Assembly (NCBI GenBank): GCA_900469345.1
Contig: UBWZ01000008.1
Coordinates: 248,001 to 312,000, forward strand
From: Hyphomicrobiales bacterium
Lineage (GTDB): Bacteria; Pseudomonadota; Alphaproteobacteria; Rhizobiales; Rhizobiaceae
Direction of reading: 5' to 3'
Length of the DNA: 64,000 nt
The translations under genes were made by a program, and so were the position numbers. Shown piece after piece: positions 7,823 to 15,472 of the stretch. Every line of letters begins with the position of its first letter. The stretch's first letter is position 1. Under the pieces are notes generated by a model, which saw only the letters and a program-made list of their open reading frames with translations, did not search any database and had not been told where the DNA came from.

Positions 7823-9868
7823 ATGTCCGTGTCCAACGACCCTCTCTTGCAGCCGTTTCAACTCAAACACCTGACGTTGAAAAACCGGCTGATGTCGACC
7901 GCGCACGAACCGGCCTATTCGCAGGACGGCATGCCCACCGACCGGTACCGGCTCTACCACGTGGAAAAGGCGAAAGGCGGCATTGCGCTGACCATGACCG
8001 CCGGCTCGGCCATCGTCTCCCATGACAGCCCGCCGGCTTTCGGCAACCTGCAGGCTTACCGCGACGAGATCGTGCCCTGGCTGAAAAAGCTTGCCGACGA
8101 CTGTCACGAGCACGGCACCGCGGTGATGATCCAGCTCACCCATCTCGGCCGCCGCACCGGATGGAACAAGGGCGCCTGGTTGCCGGTGCTGGCGCCGTCG
8201 TCCGTCCGCGAGCCCGCCCACCGTGCCTTTCCCAAGGAAATCGAGGACTGGGACATCGAGCGGATCGTCCGCGACTATGCCGATGCGGCGGCGCGCATGC
8301 AGGCAGCAGGTCTGGATGGCATCGAGATCGAAGCCTATGGCCACCTGATGGACCAGTTCTGGTCGCCTGCGACGAATCGGCGGGACGACGCGTTCGGCGG
8401 CTCGCTCGAAAACCGCATGCGGTTTTCAAACCTGGTGCTGGATGCGGTGCGCAAGGCTGTCGGCCCGGATTTCATCGTCGGCATTCGCATGGTCGCCGAC
8501 GAGGACTGGAGCGAGGGACTGACCCGCGAGGACGGCGTCGAGATCGCCCGGCGGCTGGCAAACTCCGGTCGGATCGACTTCCTCAACATCATCCGCGGCC
8601 ATATCGACAGCGACGCCGCGCTCAACGAGGTCATTCCCATCCAGGGCATGCGGGCGTCGCCGCATCTGGATTTTGCCGGGGAGGTAAGGACCGCGACCCG
8701 CTTTCCCGTCTTTCATGCGGCGCGTATCGCCGACGTCGCCACGGCGCGCCACGCGATTGCCGAGGGTAAGCTCGACATGGTGGGTATGACGCGGGCCCAT
8801 ATCGCCGATCCGCATATCGCGGCCAAGGTGATGCGCGGCGAGGAGGGCCGCGTTCGCCCGTGCGTCGGCGCAACCTACTGCCTCGACCGGATCTACGAGG
8901 GCGGCGAAGCGCTCTGCATCCACAATGCCTCGACCGGGCGGGAAGCCGAAATGCCCCATCAGGTGGCCGTCGCGCAAATTCCGCGCCGAGCCGTCGTGGT
9001 CGGTGCCGGCCCGGCGGGCCTGGAGGCGGCCCGCGTTCTCGCCGAGCGAGGGCACACAGTCACCGTGCTGGAGGCGACCGGAGAAGCCGGTGGCCAGATC
9101 AACCTTCTGGTCCGCAATCCGCGCCGCCGCGAGATGATCGGCATCGTCGACTGGCGTTTGGCCGAACTGGAGCGGCTCGGTGTCGGTATCCGATACGGCG
9201 TCTATGCCGAGGTCGAAGACGTCCTGTCTGAGGAACCGGATCTGGTGGTGATCGCGACGGGAGGATTTGCGCAGTCTCCGCCGCTGGAAGAAGGCGACGA
9301 TCTCGTGACCTCCAGCTGGGACATCCTGGCTGGAACGGTAAAACCGTCCGGTCCGGTCCTCCTGTTCGATGACGCGGGCAGCCACGCCGGCATGAGTGCC
9401 GCGGAGGTCATTGCCCGCTCTGGCGCGGAGCTCGAACTGGTTTCCCCGGAGCGCTTCTTCGCGCCCGAAATGGGTGGAATGAACCACGTACCCTATGCCA
9501 GGGCCTTTGCCGAAGCGGGGGTTCGCGTCACCATCAACACACGGCTGAAATCGGTGCGCCGCGACGGCAACGGGCTCGTTGCGGTGCTGGGGTCGGACTT
9601 CTCAACCTCTGTGACGGAGGAGCGCCGCGTTTCCCAGGTAGTGGTGGAACATGGCACTGCAGCCAACGCCGACCTCTATCTTGCCCTGAAGGCGCTTTCC
9701 CGCAACCGGGGCGCGGTCGATTATCCGGCGCTGATCGAGCGCCGGCAACCTCTGCCGAGCAAGCATCCCGCGGCTGCCTTCGACCTGGTGAGGATCGGCG
9801 ACGCCGTTGCCAGCCGTAATATCCATGCGGCGATCTATGACGCGGCCCGCTATTGCAGCCTTCTGTGA
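7823..9868 (+). CDS. NADH:flavin oxidoreductase of the dimethylglycine/N-methylproline demethylase (DgcA/StcD-like) group
   Basis: This 681-residue two-part enzyme has an N-terminal old-yellow-enzyme TIM barrel (~1-370), with 'LTHLGRRTGW' and the 'GYGH'-equivalent 'EAYGHLMDQFWSPATNRR'. A C-terminal FAD/NAD-binding half begins at 'AVVVGAGPAGLEAARVL' (~390). The architecture is that of 2,4-dienoyl-CoA reductase, trimethylamine dehydrogenase and DgcA. The Fe-S region has C347, C353 and C365, but alanine (A350) at the second Cys position. Length (DgcA is about 685 residues) and overall wording favour oxidative N-demethylation of a methylated amine, a tentative assignment. The ATG has GGAG 6 bases upstream. 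Confidence 0.75.
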   Translation: MSVSNDPLLQPFQLKHLTLKNRLMSTAHEPAYSQDGMPTDRYRLYHVEKAKGGIALTMTAGSAIVSHDSPPAFGNLQAYRDEIVPWLKKLADDCHEHGTAVMIQLTHLGRRTGWNKGAWLPVLAPSSVREPAHRAFPKEIEDWDIERIVRDYADAAARMQAAGLDGIEIEAYGHLMDQFWSPATNRRDDAFGGSLENRMRFSNLVLDAVRKAVGPDFIVGIRMVADEDWSEGLTREDGVEIARRLANSGRIDFLNIIRGHIDSDAALNEVIPIQGMRASPHLDFAGEVRTATRFPVFHAARIADVATARHAIAEGKLDMVGMTRAHIADPHIAAKVMRGEEGRVRPCVGATYCLDRIYEGGEALCIHNASTGREAEMPHQVAVAQIPRRAVVVGAGPAGLEAARVLAERGHTVTVLEATGEAGGQINLLVRNPRRREMIGIVDWRLAELERLGVGIRYGVYAEVEDVLSEEPDLVVIATGGFAQSPPLEEGDDLVTSSWDILAGTVKPSGPVLLFDDAGSHAGMSAAEVIARSGAELELVSPERFFAPEMGGMNHVPYARAFAEAGVRVTINTRLKSVRRDGNGLVAVLGSDFSTSVTEERRVSQVVVEHGTAANADLYLALKALSRNRGAVDYPALIERRQPLPSKHPAAAFDLVRIGDAVASRNIHAAIYDAARYCSLL

Positions 9869-9876
9869 CTCATAAC

Positions 9877-9904
9877 GAAAAGGCGACATCCGTGGATGCC
9901 GCCT
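9877..9904 (-). terminator. intrinsic terminator of the PRC-barrel gene
   Basis: Read on the minus strand, AGGCGGCATCC pairs with GGATGTCGCCT (about 10 bp with one G-T pair), followed by TTTTCG. It lies 43 bases after the PRC-barrel gene stop and is convergent with the flavin oxidoreductase. Confidence 0.65.
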
Positions 9905-9946
9905 CTCGTTGGTCGGTCGCGTGTGGCCTGTTCCAGGCCCCGGGCG

Positions 9947-10528
9947 TTACTTGCTCGGAGCCGTCGACGGGTTGGTTGCGCCACCGGTCGCCGGCATGGT
10001 CGAAGACGTCGTAGACGTATCCTTTGCCGACTGCTGATCCTTGAGCGTCTGATATTCCGGCGCACCCTTAAGTGCATCGGCTGTCTCGGTGGTAGTCAGA
10101 CGAACTTCGTTGTTGTTGTTGGCGTCACGCGTCATGGTGATCTTGTCCACCGGGACTGCGACGTCCTTTTCACCGATACCGAGGAAGCCACCAACACCGA
10201 TCACGGCAGCGACAATCCGACCCTTGTCTTCAAAGATCAGGTCGTTGATGTCGCCAATGCTCTCGTTGTTGGCATTGTAGACAGCCTTGCCGATATAGTC
10301 GTTGGCGCTGACCTGGTTTTCAGCCTGCTGCGTCAGGTAGGAGCCGGAGGCGGCGGCCGAACCGGCCGGCGTTGCGGCCGTGTCAGCAGGCTTTGCTGCC
10401 GGGTCCATCGGAGCGGCCGGCGAAGTCGTTGCGGGCGCAGCAGGGCTCGTCTGAGCGAACACCGGAGCTGCGGCGGTTGAAGCCACCAGAATTGCTGCGG
10501 CTGCCATCGTACCAAGGGTCTTCTTCAT
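9947..10528 (-). CDS. secreted PRC-barrel domain protein
   Basis: The 193-residue protein starts with a clear signal peptide ending 'AAAPVFAQ' (cleavage near residue 25). A low-complexity Ala/Pro/Thr region follows (~26-65), then a PRC-barrel at ~75-150 ('YIGKAVYNANNESIGDINDLIFEDKG' and 'VVGVGGFLGIGEK'-type segments), and a Ser/Thr/Pro-rich tail. PRC-barrel proteins of this kind are common in Rhizobiales envelopes and often stress-associated; the precise role is unknown. The ATG has AGAGGA 9 bases upstream. A hairpin with 9-bp arms lies about 100-150 bases upstream of the start. Confidence 0.85.
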   Translation of the reverse strand: MKKTLGTMAAAAILVASTAAAPVFAQTSPAAPATTSPAAPMDPAAKPADTAATPAGSAAASGSYLTQQAENQVSANDYIGKAVYNANNESIGDINDLIFEDKGRIVAAVIGVGGFLGIGEKDVAVPVDKITMTRDANNNNEVRLTTTETADALKGAPEYQTLKDQQSAKDTSTTSSTMPATGGATNPSTAPSK

Positions 10529-10633
10529 AGCGATCCATCCTCTTTGCTTGCGCGTCTGTGAAGGCTAGAGACAAGGTCCGGATGACCTCTGCCTCTCCAA
10601 GCCGTCGAAAGGGAAATGGCTCACATCTGGAAT

Positions 10634-10679
10634 GGTTCCGCCGCGATTTGCCATAATATCAAGCAGATGAGGCGGAACC
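10634..10679. repeat. 9-bp inverted repeat with 28-base spacer
   Basis: GGTTCCGCC at 10634-10642 is exactly mirrored by GGCGGAACC at 10671-10679. It lies between the SMP-30 gene stop (10711) and the PRC-barrel start (10528), both on the minus strand. There is no T-tract on either side. It could be an mRNA or small-RNA hairpin, or a regulator site. Confidence 0.4.
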
Positions 10680-10710
10680 TTGGGCAAGTGCAAAGTCAGG
10701 ACAAGATGCT

Positions 10711-11592
10711 CTACGCCTTGTAGGAGGGTTCCTTCTGGCCCTTGACCGAAAGCGGCAGCACAAATGTGGCGCCGGCCAGGGGATCTGCGGCGCGAGCAGC
10801 GTCATCGAGGCCGTCGCGTGCAGATGTTACCGCGATCCGGCCGTCGGCGAGAACAACCGGGCAGGTCGTCTGGTTGGCCGGCAGCCGGTAGCGCTCGACA
10901 TGCTCGCCGGTCGACGTGTAGCGATCGAGTGCCCCTTCTCCCCAGCACGCGTTCCAGATCGATCCCTCGCGATCGCAGATCGAGCCATCGACCCCGCCGG
11001 GCTGCCCGCTGCGGTCGACGAAAACCTCAGCCTCGCCGCGCGGCAACCCCGTTGCGGCATCGAGCGGCACCTGCATCAGGCGGTTGACCTTCGTATCCAC
11101 GAAGTAGCCGGTCGCACCGTCGGGGGAAAAGCAGATCGAGTTCGGGATGCCGATCTTGTCGAACAGCCGCGTAACGATGCCGCCGGCGACATGGTAGATC
11201 GCGCCGGCTTCGGCCTCTCCGGTCTTGCTCATCGTGCCGATCCACAGGCTGCCGGACGGGTGGACACGGCCGTCATTAGAGCGGTTGCCGGGTTTGTCCG
11301 CTTCCAGTTCGCAGTGAAGCGTGAGTTCGCCCGTCGTGCGATCGCGGAAGAACAGACCCTTTTCGCTGGCGATGAGCTGCCGCTGCTCGTCGACGCGGGC
11401 AACGACGCTGGCCATAAACGGCAGTGCATGGCCGGTGTGCAGGTTTTCCGCCAGATTGAGCTCATGCAGTTTCCGGCCGATGATGTCGAACCACCACAAC
11501 GTGCCCGTCTCGGCCTCAAAGCTTGGCCCTTCGCCCAGTTCGCACAACAGCGGCGAAAGGACAGCCCCGTTGAAGTCGTGGATAGTCGTCAT
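10711..11592 (-). CDS. SMP-30/gluconolactonase/LRE-family hydrolase
   Basis: This 293-residue six-bladed beta-propeller has the family's metal-site wording: 'LGEGPSFEAETGTLWWFDI' at the N-terminus (metal-binding Glu), 'RSNDGRVHPSGSLWIGTM' near residue 105, 'PNSICFSPDGATGYFVDT' near 150, and 'GGVDGSICDREGSIWNACW' near 200. The family hydrolyses sugar lactones, with gluconolactone or arabinonolactone as the usual substrates, and is Ca/Zn dependent. The specific sugar cannot be inferred because no sugar transporter or dehydrogenase is adjacent. An AGAGGAG lies 9 bases before the ATG. It is cytosolic, with no signal peptide. Confidence 0.88.
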   Translation of the reverse strand: MTTIHDFNGAVLSPLLCELGEGPSFEAETGTLWWFDIIGRKLHELNLAENLHTGHALPFMASVVARVDEQRQLIASEKGLFFRDRTTGELTLHCELEADKPGNRSNDGRVHPSGSLWIGTMSKTGEAEAGAIYHVAGGIVTRLFDKIGIPNSICFSPDGATGYFVDTKVNRLMQVPLDAATGLPRGEAEVFVDRSGQPGGVDGSICDREGSIWNACWGEGALDRYTSTGEHVERYRLPANQTTCPVVLADGRIAVTSARDGLDDAARAADPLAGATFVLPLSVKGQKEPSYKA

Positions 11593-11939
11593 GCAAATCG
11601 CTCCTCTTTAATGGCTAGCCTATGTAGAGGATCGCATCGCCCATGTCGAAGTCTCTCGAGTGCGCATGCAGGACTGGTCCTAGTGCTGCGAAGACACTGA
11701 CGCCGACAAAATGGGACCGTTTTAAAACTGACGATTTACAAATCAGAGCGAATACCATCATCATTCCGGTCACTTGGTGGCGAGCGGTTCGTAGCTGATC
11801 TTAAACCTGTAGTAGATGGACGATTGCAACAGGGCACGTCGAACGCGAAAGGCTGCAAAGCCTCGGTCATGAGTGGCTGCAGGCGCCGACGATCCGATGG
11901 TTCCCCGAAGCGACCGGTTCGCGAGCGAAGAAATAAAGT
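11593..11939. other. divergent intergenic region between SMP-30 gene and LuxR-type gene
   Basis: I see no gene in these 347 bases. They must hold the promoters of both divergent genes. A loose repeat CCTGT...ACAGG occurs near 11807-11834, and a small GGCTGC-AAAGCC hairpin lies near 11851. No lux/tra-box palindrome was found. Confidence 0.35.
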
Positions 11940-12671
11940 ATGTCAAAAAGCCTGAAAGTCAGCGAATCATTCCTCTTCGATGGCAACATCAGCGAGATCA
12001 GCAGCCTCGGCACCCAGTTCGACATCATCCGGTATATGAAACGGGTCACCGATTTTTACGGGGCGCGCAGTTTCATGGTGTTGAACCTGCCGGCGACCAC
12101 CTCGCGTGAGCTGTCCGCCAACACCATCATCACCAACTGGTCGGCAGAATTCATGTCGCTGTTCGACAAGGAAGGTCTGATGCAGACAAGCCTTGTGTTC
12201 AACAGGCTGCGGCGCTCGACCACGCCCTTCACCTTCGACCTCGACGCCATCGACCCGGAGCACGTCGTGCAGCGGGTGAAGGATCTGTTCATCCGCTTCG
12301 GGATCGTACGCGGCGCCTATTTCCCGGTCCACGACATCGCGGGTGGACGTGGCGCGGTCACCTGGGGCGGCACCTCGGCTCCTTTTACCCATCAGCAGAT
12401 GATGGAACTGATGTATATCGCCGTCCACGTCTTCCAGCGGCTGGCTGAAATCCGCAATCTGGAGGTTCGCTCGTCAGACACGCTGAGCGAGCGCGAGATC
12501 GATTGTCTCACCTGGACTTCGGCGGGCAAGACCAGTGCAGAGATCGCCGAGATTCTCGGCCTTTCCGAGCACACGGTCAACCACTACCTCAACCGGGCCG
12601 CCCGCAAGCTCGACAGCGTCAACCGGACGCAGGCGGTCGCCAAGTCGCTTCGCCTGGGCCTGATCAAGTAG
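11940..12671 (+). CDS. LuxR-type transcriptional regulator with divergent ligand pocket
   Basis: The 243-residue protein has an N-terminal autoinducer-binding-like domain (~30-165) and a C-terminal GerE/LuxR helix-turn-helix (~178-240), with 'LSEREIDCLTWTSAGKTSAEIAEILGLSEHTVNHYLNRAARKL'. The DNA-binding half is canonical. In the sensor half, the usual YxxxDPV stretch and following Trp of acyl-homoserine-lactone receptors are replaced ('GLMQTSLV', 'PFTFD'), and no luxI-like gene is nearby. It is therefore probably a LuxR 'solo' that responds to another signal or to none. The ribosome-binding site is weak (GAAG about 8-12 bases upstream). It is monocistronic by position. Confidence 0.85.
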   Translation: MSKSLKVSESFLFDGNISEISSLGTQFDIIRYMKRVTDFYGARSFMVLNLPATTSRELSANTIITNWSAEFMSLFDKEGLMQTSLVFNRLRRSTTPFTFDLDAIDPEHVVQRVKDLFIRFGIVRGAYFPVHDIAGGRGAVTWGGTSAPFTHQQMMELMYIAVHVFQRLAEIRNLEVRSSDTLSEREIDCLTWTSAGKTSAEIAEILGLSEHTVNHYLNRAARKLDSVNRTQAVAKSLRLGLIK

Positions 12672-12890
12672 ACAGCTTCAATAATAAGCGACGCGGTAAC
12701 CGGCGCCTATAATTGAGGCGTCGATTGCCGCCGTCATCTTGGCCTTGGCCGACCAAATCCCGTTAATCCCCATTCGAATGGCCAAAGCCACGTCGCATGG
12801 CAGCTGGCACGTTTCCTGCTTTGCAGAGGGTCAGGTCCAGAGGGGACTAACAGCGTCCCAAGAGACGCAACGAAGAAGAACCGCCAACCG

Positions 12891-12923
12891 GACCGACGCA
12901 GTGGAGCGCCGGGTGGTTGGCGG
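12891..12923. repeat. 9-bp inverted repeat upstream of mrp
   Basis: CCGCCAACC and GGTTGGCGG are perfectly complementary across a 15-base loop. It ends 12 bases before the -35-like element of mrp. No T-run follows on the plus strand. It may be an operator or the hairpin terminating upstream transcription. Confidence 0.4.
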
Positions 12924-12934
12924 CCTTATTCCCG

Positions 12935-12964
12935 CTTGCTCCCGCACGGTACTAATTCCTATAT
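12935..12964 (+). promoter_or_regulatory. probable housekeeping promoter of mrp
   Basis: CTTGCT (12935-12940), an 18-base spacer and CTATAT (12959-12964) fit the alphaproteobacterial CTTGAC-N17-CTATAT pattern with a strong -10. The ATG of mrp is 53 bases further on. The call rests on sequence match only. Confidence 0.5.
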
Positions 12965-13016
12965 ACCGGATCTGCAGGAAGGCGCGGCGCGGTCGCCGCA
13001 CCGAGAGGGTTTTGGC

Positions 13017-14192
13017 ATGTCGGACGTCACGAAGCATCAGGTATTGCAGGCTCTGGCAAAAGTCCGTGGGCCGGATCTCGAGGGTGACATCGTCTCCCTG
13101 AACATGGTCTCGGACGTTTTCATTTCCGATGGGAAGGTCTATTTCTCCATCACCGTTCCTGCCGACAGGGCCAACGACCTGGAACCGCTGCGCTTGGCGG
13201 CCGAAAAGACGGTCAAGGCAATCCCCAACGTCAAGGGTGCGCTGGTGACCCTGACCGCCGACCGCAAGGCCGGTGCCGCCCCCGCCGCCCGCCCGCAGCA
13301 GCCCGCAAGCCACAGCCATGGTCCCGGCCACTCCCACTCCCATCCGCCGCAGGCCAGGGCGCCGCAAGCCCAGCCTCCGGGCCGCGAGAAGATCGGTGTA
13401 CCCGGCATCGGCGCCATCATCGCGGTCGCCTCCGGCAAGGGCGGCGTCGGCAAGTCCACCACGGCCGTCAATCTGGCGCTTGGCCTGCAGGCGAACGGCC
13501 TTCGCGTCGGCATCCTGGATGCTGATATCTACGGCCCGTCCGTTCCTCGTCTCCTCAAGATTTCAGGACGTCCGCAGCAGATCGAGAACCGCATCATCGT
13601 TCCCATGGAGAACTATGGCCTCAAGGCCATGTCCATGGGTTTCCTCGTCGAGGAGGAAACCGCGATGATCTGGCGCGGCCCGATGGTCCAGTCGGCGTTG
13701 ATACAGATGCTGCGCGAAGTGGCCTGGGGTGATCTCGACGTGCTGATCGTCGACATGCCGCCGGGCACGGGCGACGTCCAGCTGACGATGGCGCAGCAGG
13801 TGCCGCTGGCCGGCGCCGTCATTGTCTCGACACCCCAGGATCTGGCGCTGATCGACGCCCGCAAGGGCATTGCCATGTTCCGCAAGGTCGAGGTGCCGCT
13901 GCTCGGCATCGTCGAAAACATGAGCTACTTCCTGGCTCCCGATACCGGCGCCCGCTACGATATCTTCGGTCACGGCGGCGCCCGCGACGAAGCCGCCCGG
14001 ATCGGCGTGCCGTTTCTGGGCGAGGTGCCGCTGACGATCGACATCCGCGAACGCTCGGATGCCGGTATCCCGATCGTCGCGTCCGATCCGGACAGCCCGG
14101 TCGCCCGCATCTACCGGGACATGGCGGCCCGAATGTGGGCAGAGCTCGGCACCCGGACGAAGCGCGAGGCACCGGCGATCGTCTTCGATTGA
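13017..14192 (+). CDS. mrp: Mrp/NBP35-family iron-sulfur cluster carrier ATPase
   Basis: This 391-residue P-loop ATPase carries and transfers Fe-S clusters (ApbC/Mrp). Residues ~1-85 form the MIP18-like DUF59 domain ('QALAKVRGPDLEGDIVSLNMV'). A His/Pro/Ala-rich linker spans ~88-118, and the ATPase domain starts with the deviant Walker A 'ASGKGGVGKSTTAVNLA' near 135. Other landmarks are 'DADIYGPSVP', 'DMPPGTGDVQLT' and 'GIVENMSYF'. The CxxC pair often seen after 'NMS' is not present in the expected place, so cluster binding may use other ligands. Start at 13017 is favoured by GAGAGG upstream; an ATG at 12936 is in frame but lacks one. Confidence 0.93.
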   Translation: MSDVTKHQVLQALAKVRGPDLEGDIVSLNMVSDVFISDGKVYFSITVPADRANDLEPLRLAAEKTVKAIPNVKGALVTLTADRKAGAAPAARPQQPASHSHGPGHSHSHPPQARAPQAQPPGREKIGVPGIGAIIAVASGKGGVGKSTTAVNLALGLQANGLRVGILDADIYGPSVPRLLKISGRPQQIENRIIVPMENYGLKAMSMGFLVEEETAMIWRGPMVQSALIQMLREVAWGDLDVLIVDMPPGTGDVQLTMAQQVPLAGAVIVSTPQDLALIDARKGIAMFRKVEVPLLGIVENMSYFLAPDTGARYDIFGHGGARDEAARIGVPFLGEVPLTIDIRERSDAGIPIVASDPDSPVARIYRDMAARMWAELGTRTKREAPAIVFD

Positions 14193-14486
14193 ATCGAGGC
14201 GCATGTTCCCAAGAAAAGCTTGCCACCCGCAGGTCGTGTCGACAGACTTTTCAAGGACATCGCAACCTTACCCGGCGCCCTGAACAGTAGAATCGCGAAA
14301 CCCGCTTGAATATCTCGCGGCCCGGAGTCATTGTGCGGCACCGGCGCGGAATGTGATGCAGCTCTTGATTTTGGATATAGCTGCCGTTATAGGCGCCTCC
14401 CGCCGGGGTCGTCTCACGCGCTCGATCGCTCGGGAGTTATCTAGCTGCATCCCGCATGGCCGATCCCTATCGGTCGGAGACCAAGA

Positions 14487-15458
14487 TTGATCAATGCCTA
14501 TAGCGCCAATGGTTCCGTGAAGACGCTTGCGCCTGCCGAAGCCTTGAAGAACCTGCCCGACGACGTGGTCTGGATCGACCTGCTTGAGCCGACAGCGCGC
14601 GAGGATTCCTACGTCGAAGGCCTTCTCGGATTGAGCATTCCGACCCGCGAGGATCTGAAGGACATCGAGCCGTCCAGCCGTCTCTATACGGAGAACGGTG
14701 CCCTGTTCATGACGGTGTCGCTTGTGGTTGGCGCCGATGGGCCCAATCCGGCGCTGACGGATGTCGCCTTCATCCTCGCCGCCAACCGTCTCGTGACCAT
14801 CCGCTACGCCAACCCCAAGAGCTTCCGGCTTTTCGTCGATGCGTTCGGGCGCACGTCCGAGGGCATGGAAAATGCCACGACGCTTCTCGCGAGGCTGCTG
14901 GAAACCATTGCAGACCGCACGGCCGAGGTTCTCGAGCAGGCGGCCGACCGTATCGACAGGCTGTCGACGGATATCTTCCTCGATCGTGGCAAGCGTCGCC
15001 CGCCGCAGTATCTCGAAGGCAAGCTTGCCGAGATCGCGCAGTTCCACCGGCTTGTCGCCAAGGTCCGCGATAGCCTGAGCTCGCTGACCCGGTTGCTGAC
15101 TTTTCTCGGCAGCGCGCCGCTGATGTGCCGCAACCAGGCCGACGAGACCCTGTGCCGCACCGTCGCGCACGACGTCGAGACCCTGTCGGAACACGCTGCC
15201 TTCGTCGCCGGCAACATCGCTTTCCTGCTTGACGCATCGCTCGGGCTGATCAATGTCGAGCAGAACGCTATCATCAAGATATTCTCGATCGCGTCGGTGG
15301 TCTTTTTGCCGCCTACGCTCGTTGCCTCCATCTACGGCATGAACTTCCAATTCATGCCGGAACTCCAGTGGCACCTCGGTTACCCGGCGGCCATCCTTGG
15401 CATGTTGTTGTCCGCAATCATCCCGTTCTTCTTTTTCCGTTGGAAAGGCTGGCTCTGA
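14487..15458 (+). CDS. corA: CorA-family magnesium/divalent cation transporter
   Basis: The 323-residue protein has a long cytoplasmic alpha/beta domain, a coiled-coil helix (~145-250) and two C-terminal membrane helices. The signature '[11 protein letters not shown]' lies at the end of the first helix (~290-300), and the protein ends in a basic 'RWKGWL' tail. CorA channels form pentamers for Mg2+ (also Co2+/Ni2+) uptake. The start is TTG, since no in-frame ATG exists before residue ~73 and a GGAG lies 7 bases upstream. Kup follows by 14 bases, so both cation transporters are likely co-transcribed. A second, more distant CorA-like protein is encoded at 58204-59217. Confidence 0.92.
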   Translation: MINAYSANGSVKTLAPAEALKNLPDDVVWIDLLEPTAREDSYVEGLLGLSIPTREDLKDIEPSSRLYTENGALFMTVSLVVGADGPNPALTDVAFILAANRLVTIRYANPKSFRLFVDAFGRTSEGMENATTLLARLLETIADRTAEVLEQAADRIDRLSTDIFLDRGKRRPPQYLEGKLAEIAQFHRLVAKVRDSLSSLTRLLTFLGSAPLMCRNQADETLCRTVAHDVETLSEHAAFVAGNIAFLLDASLGLINVEQNAIIKIFSIASVVFLPPTLVASIYGMNFQFMPELQWHLGYPAAILGMLLSAIIPFFFFRWKGWL

Positions 15459-15472
15459 AGCCAGATCCCCAT

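Larger units (their letters stand above)
12672..13016. other. intergenic region upstream of mrp
   Basis: No coding capacity is supported in these 345 bases. They contain a 9-bp inverted repeat (CCGCCAACC at 12891-12899 and GGTTGGCGG at 12915-12923) and, downstream of it, a promoter-like pair just before mrp, listed separately. The LuxR gene has no clear intrinsic terminator here. Confidence 0.4.
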
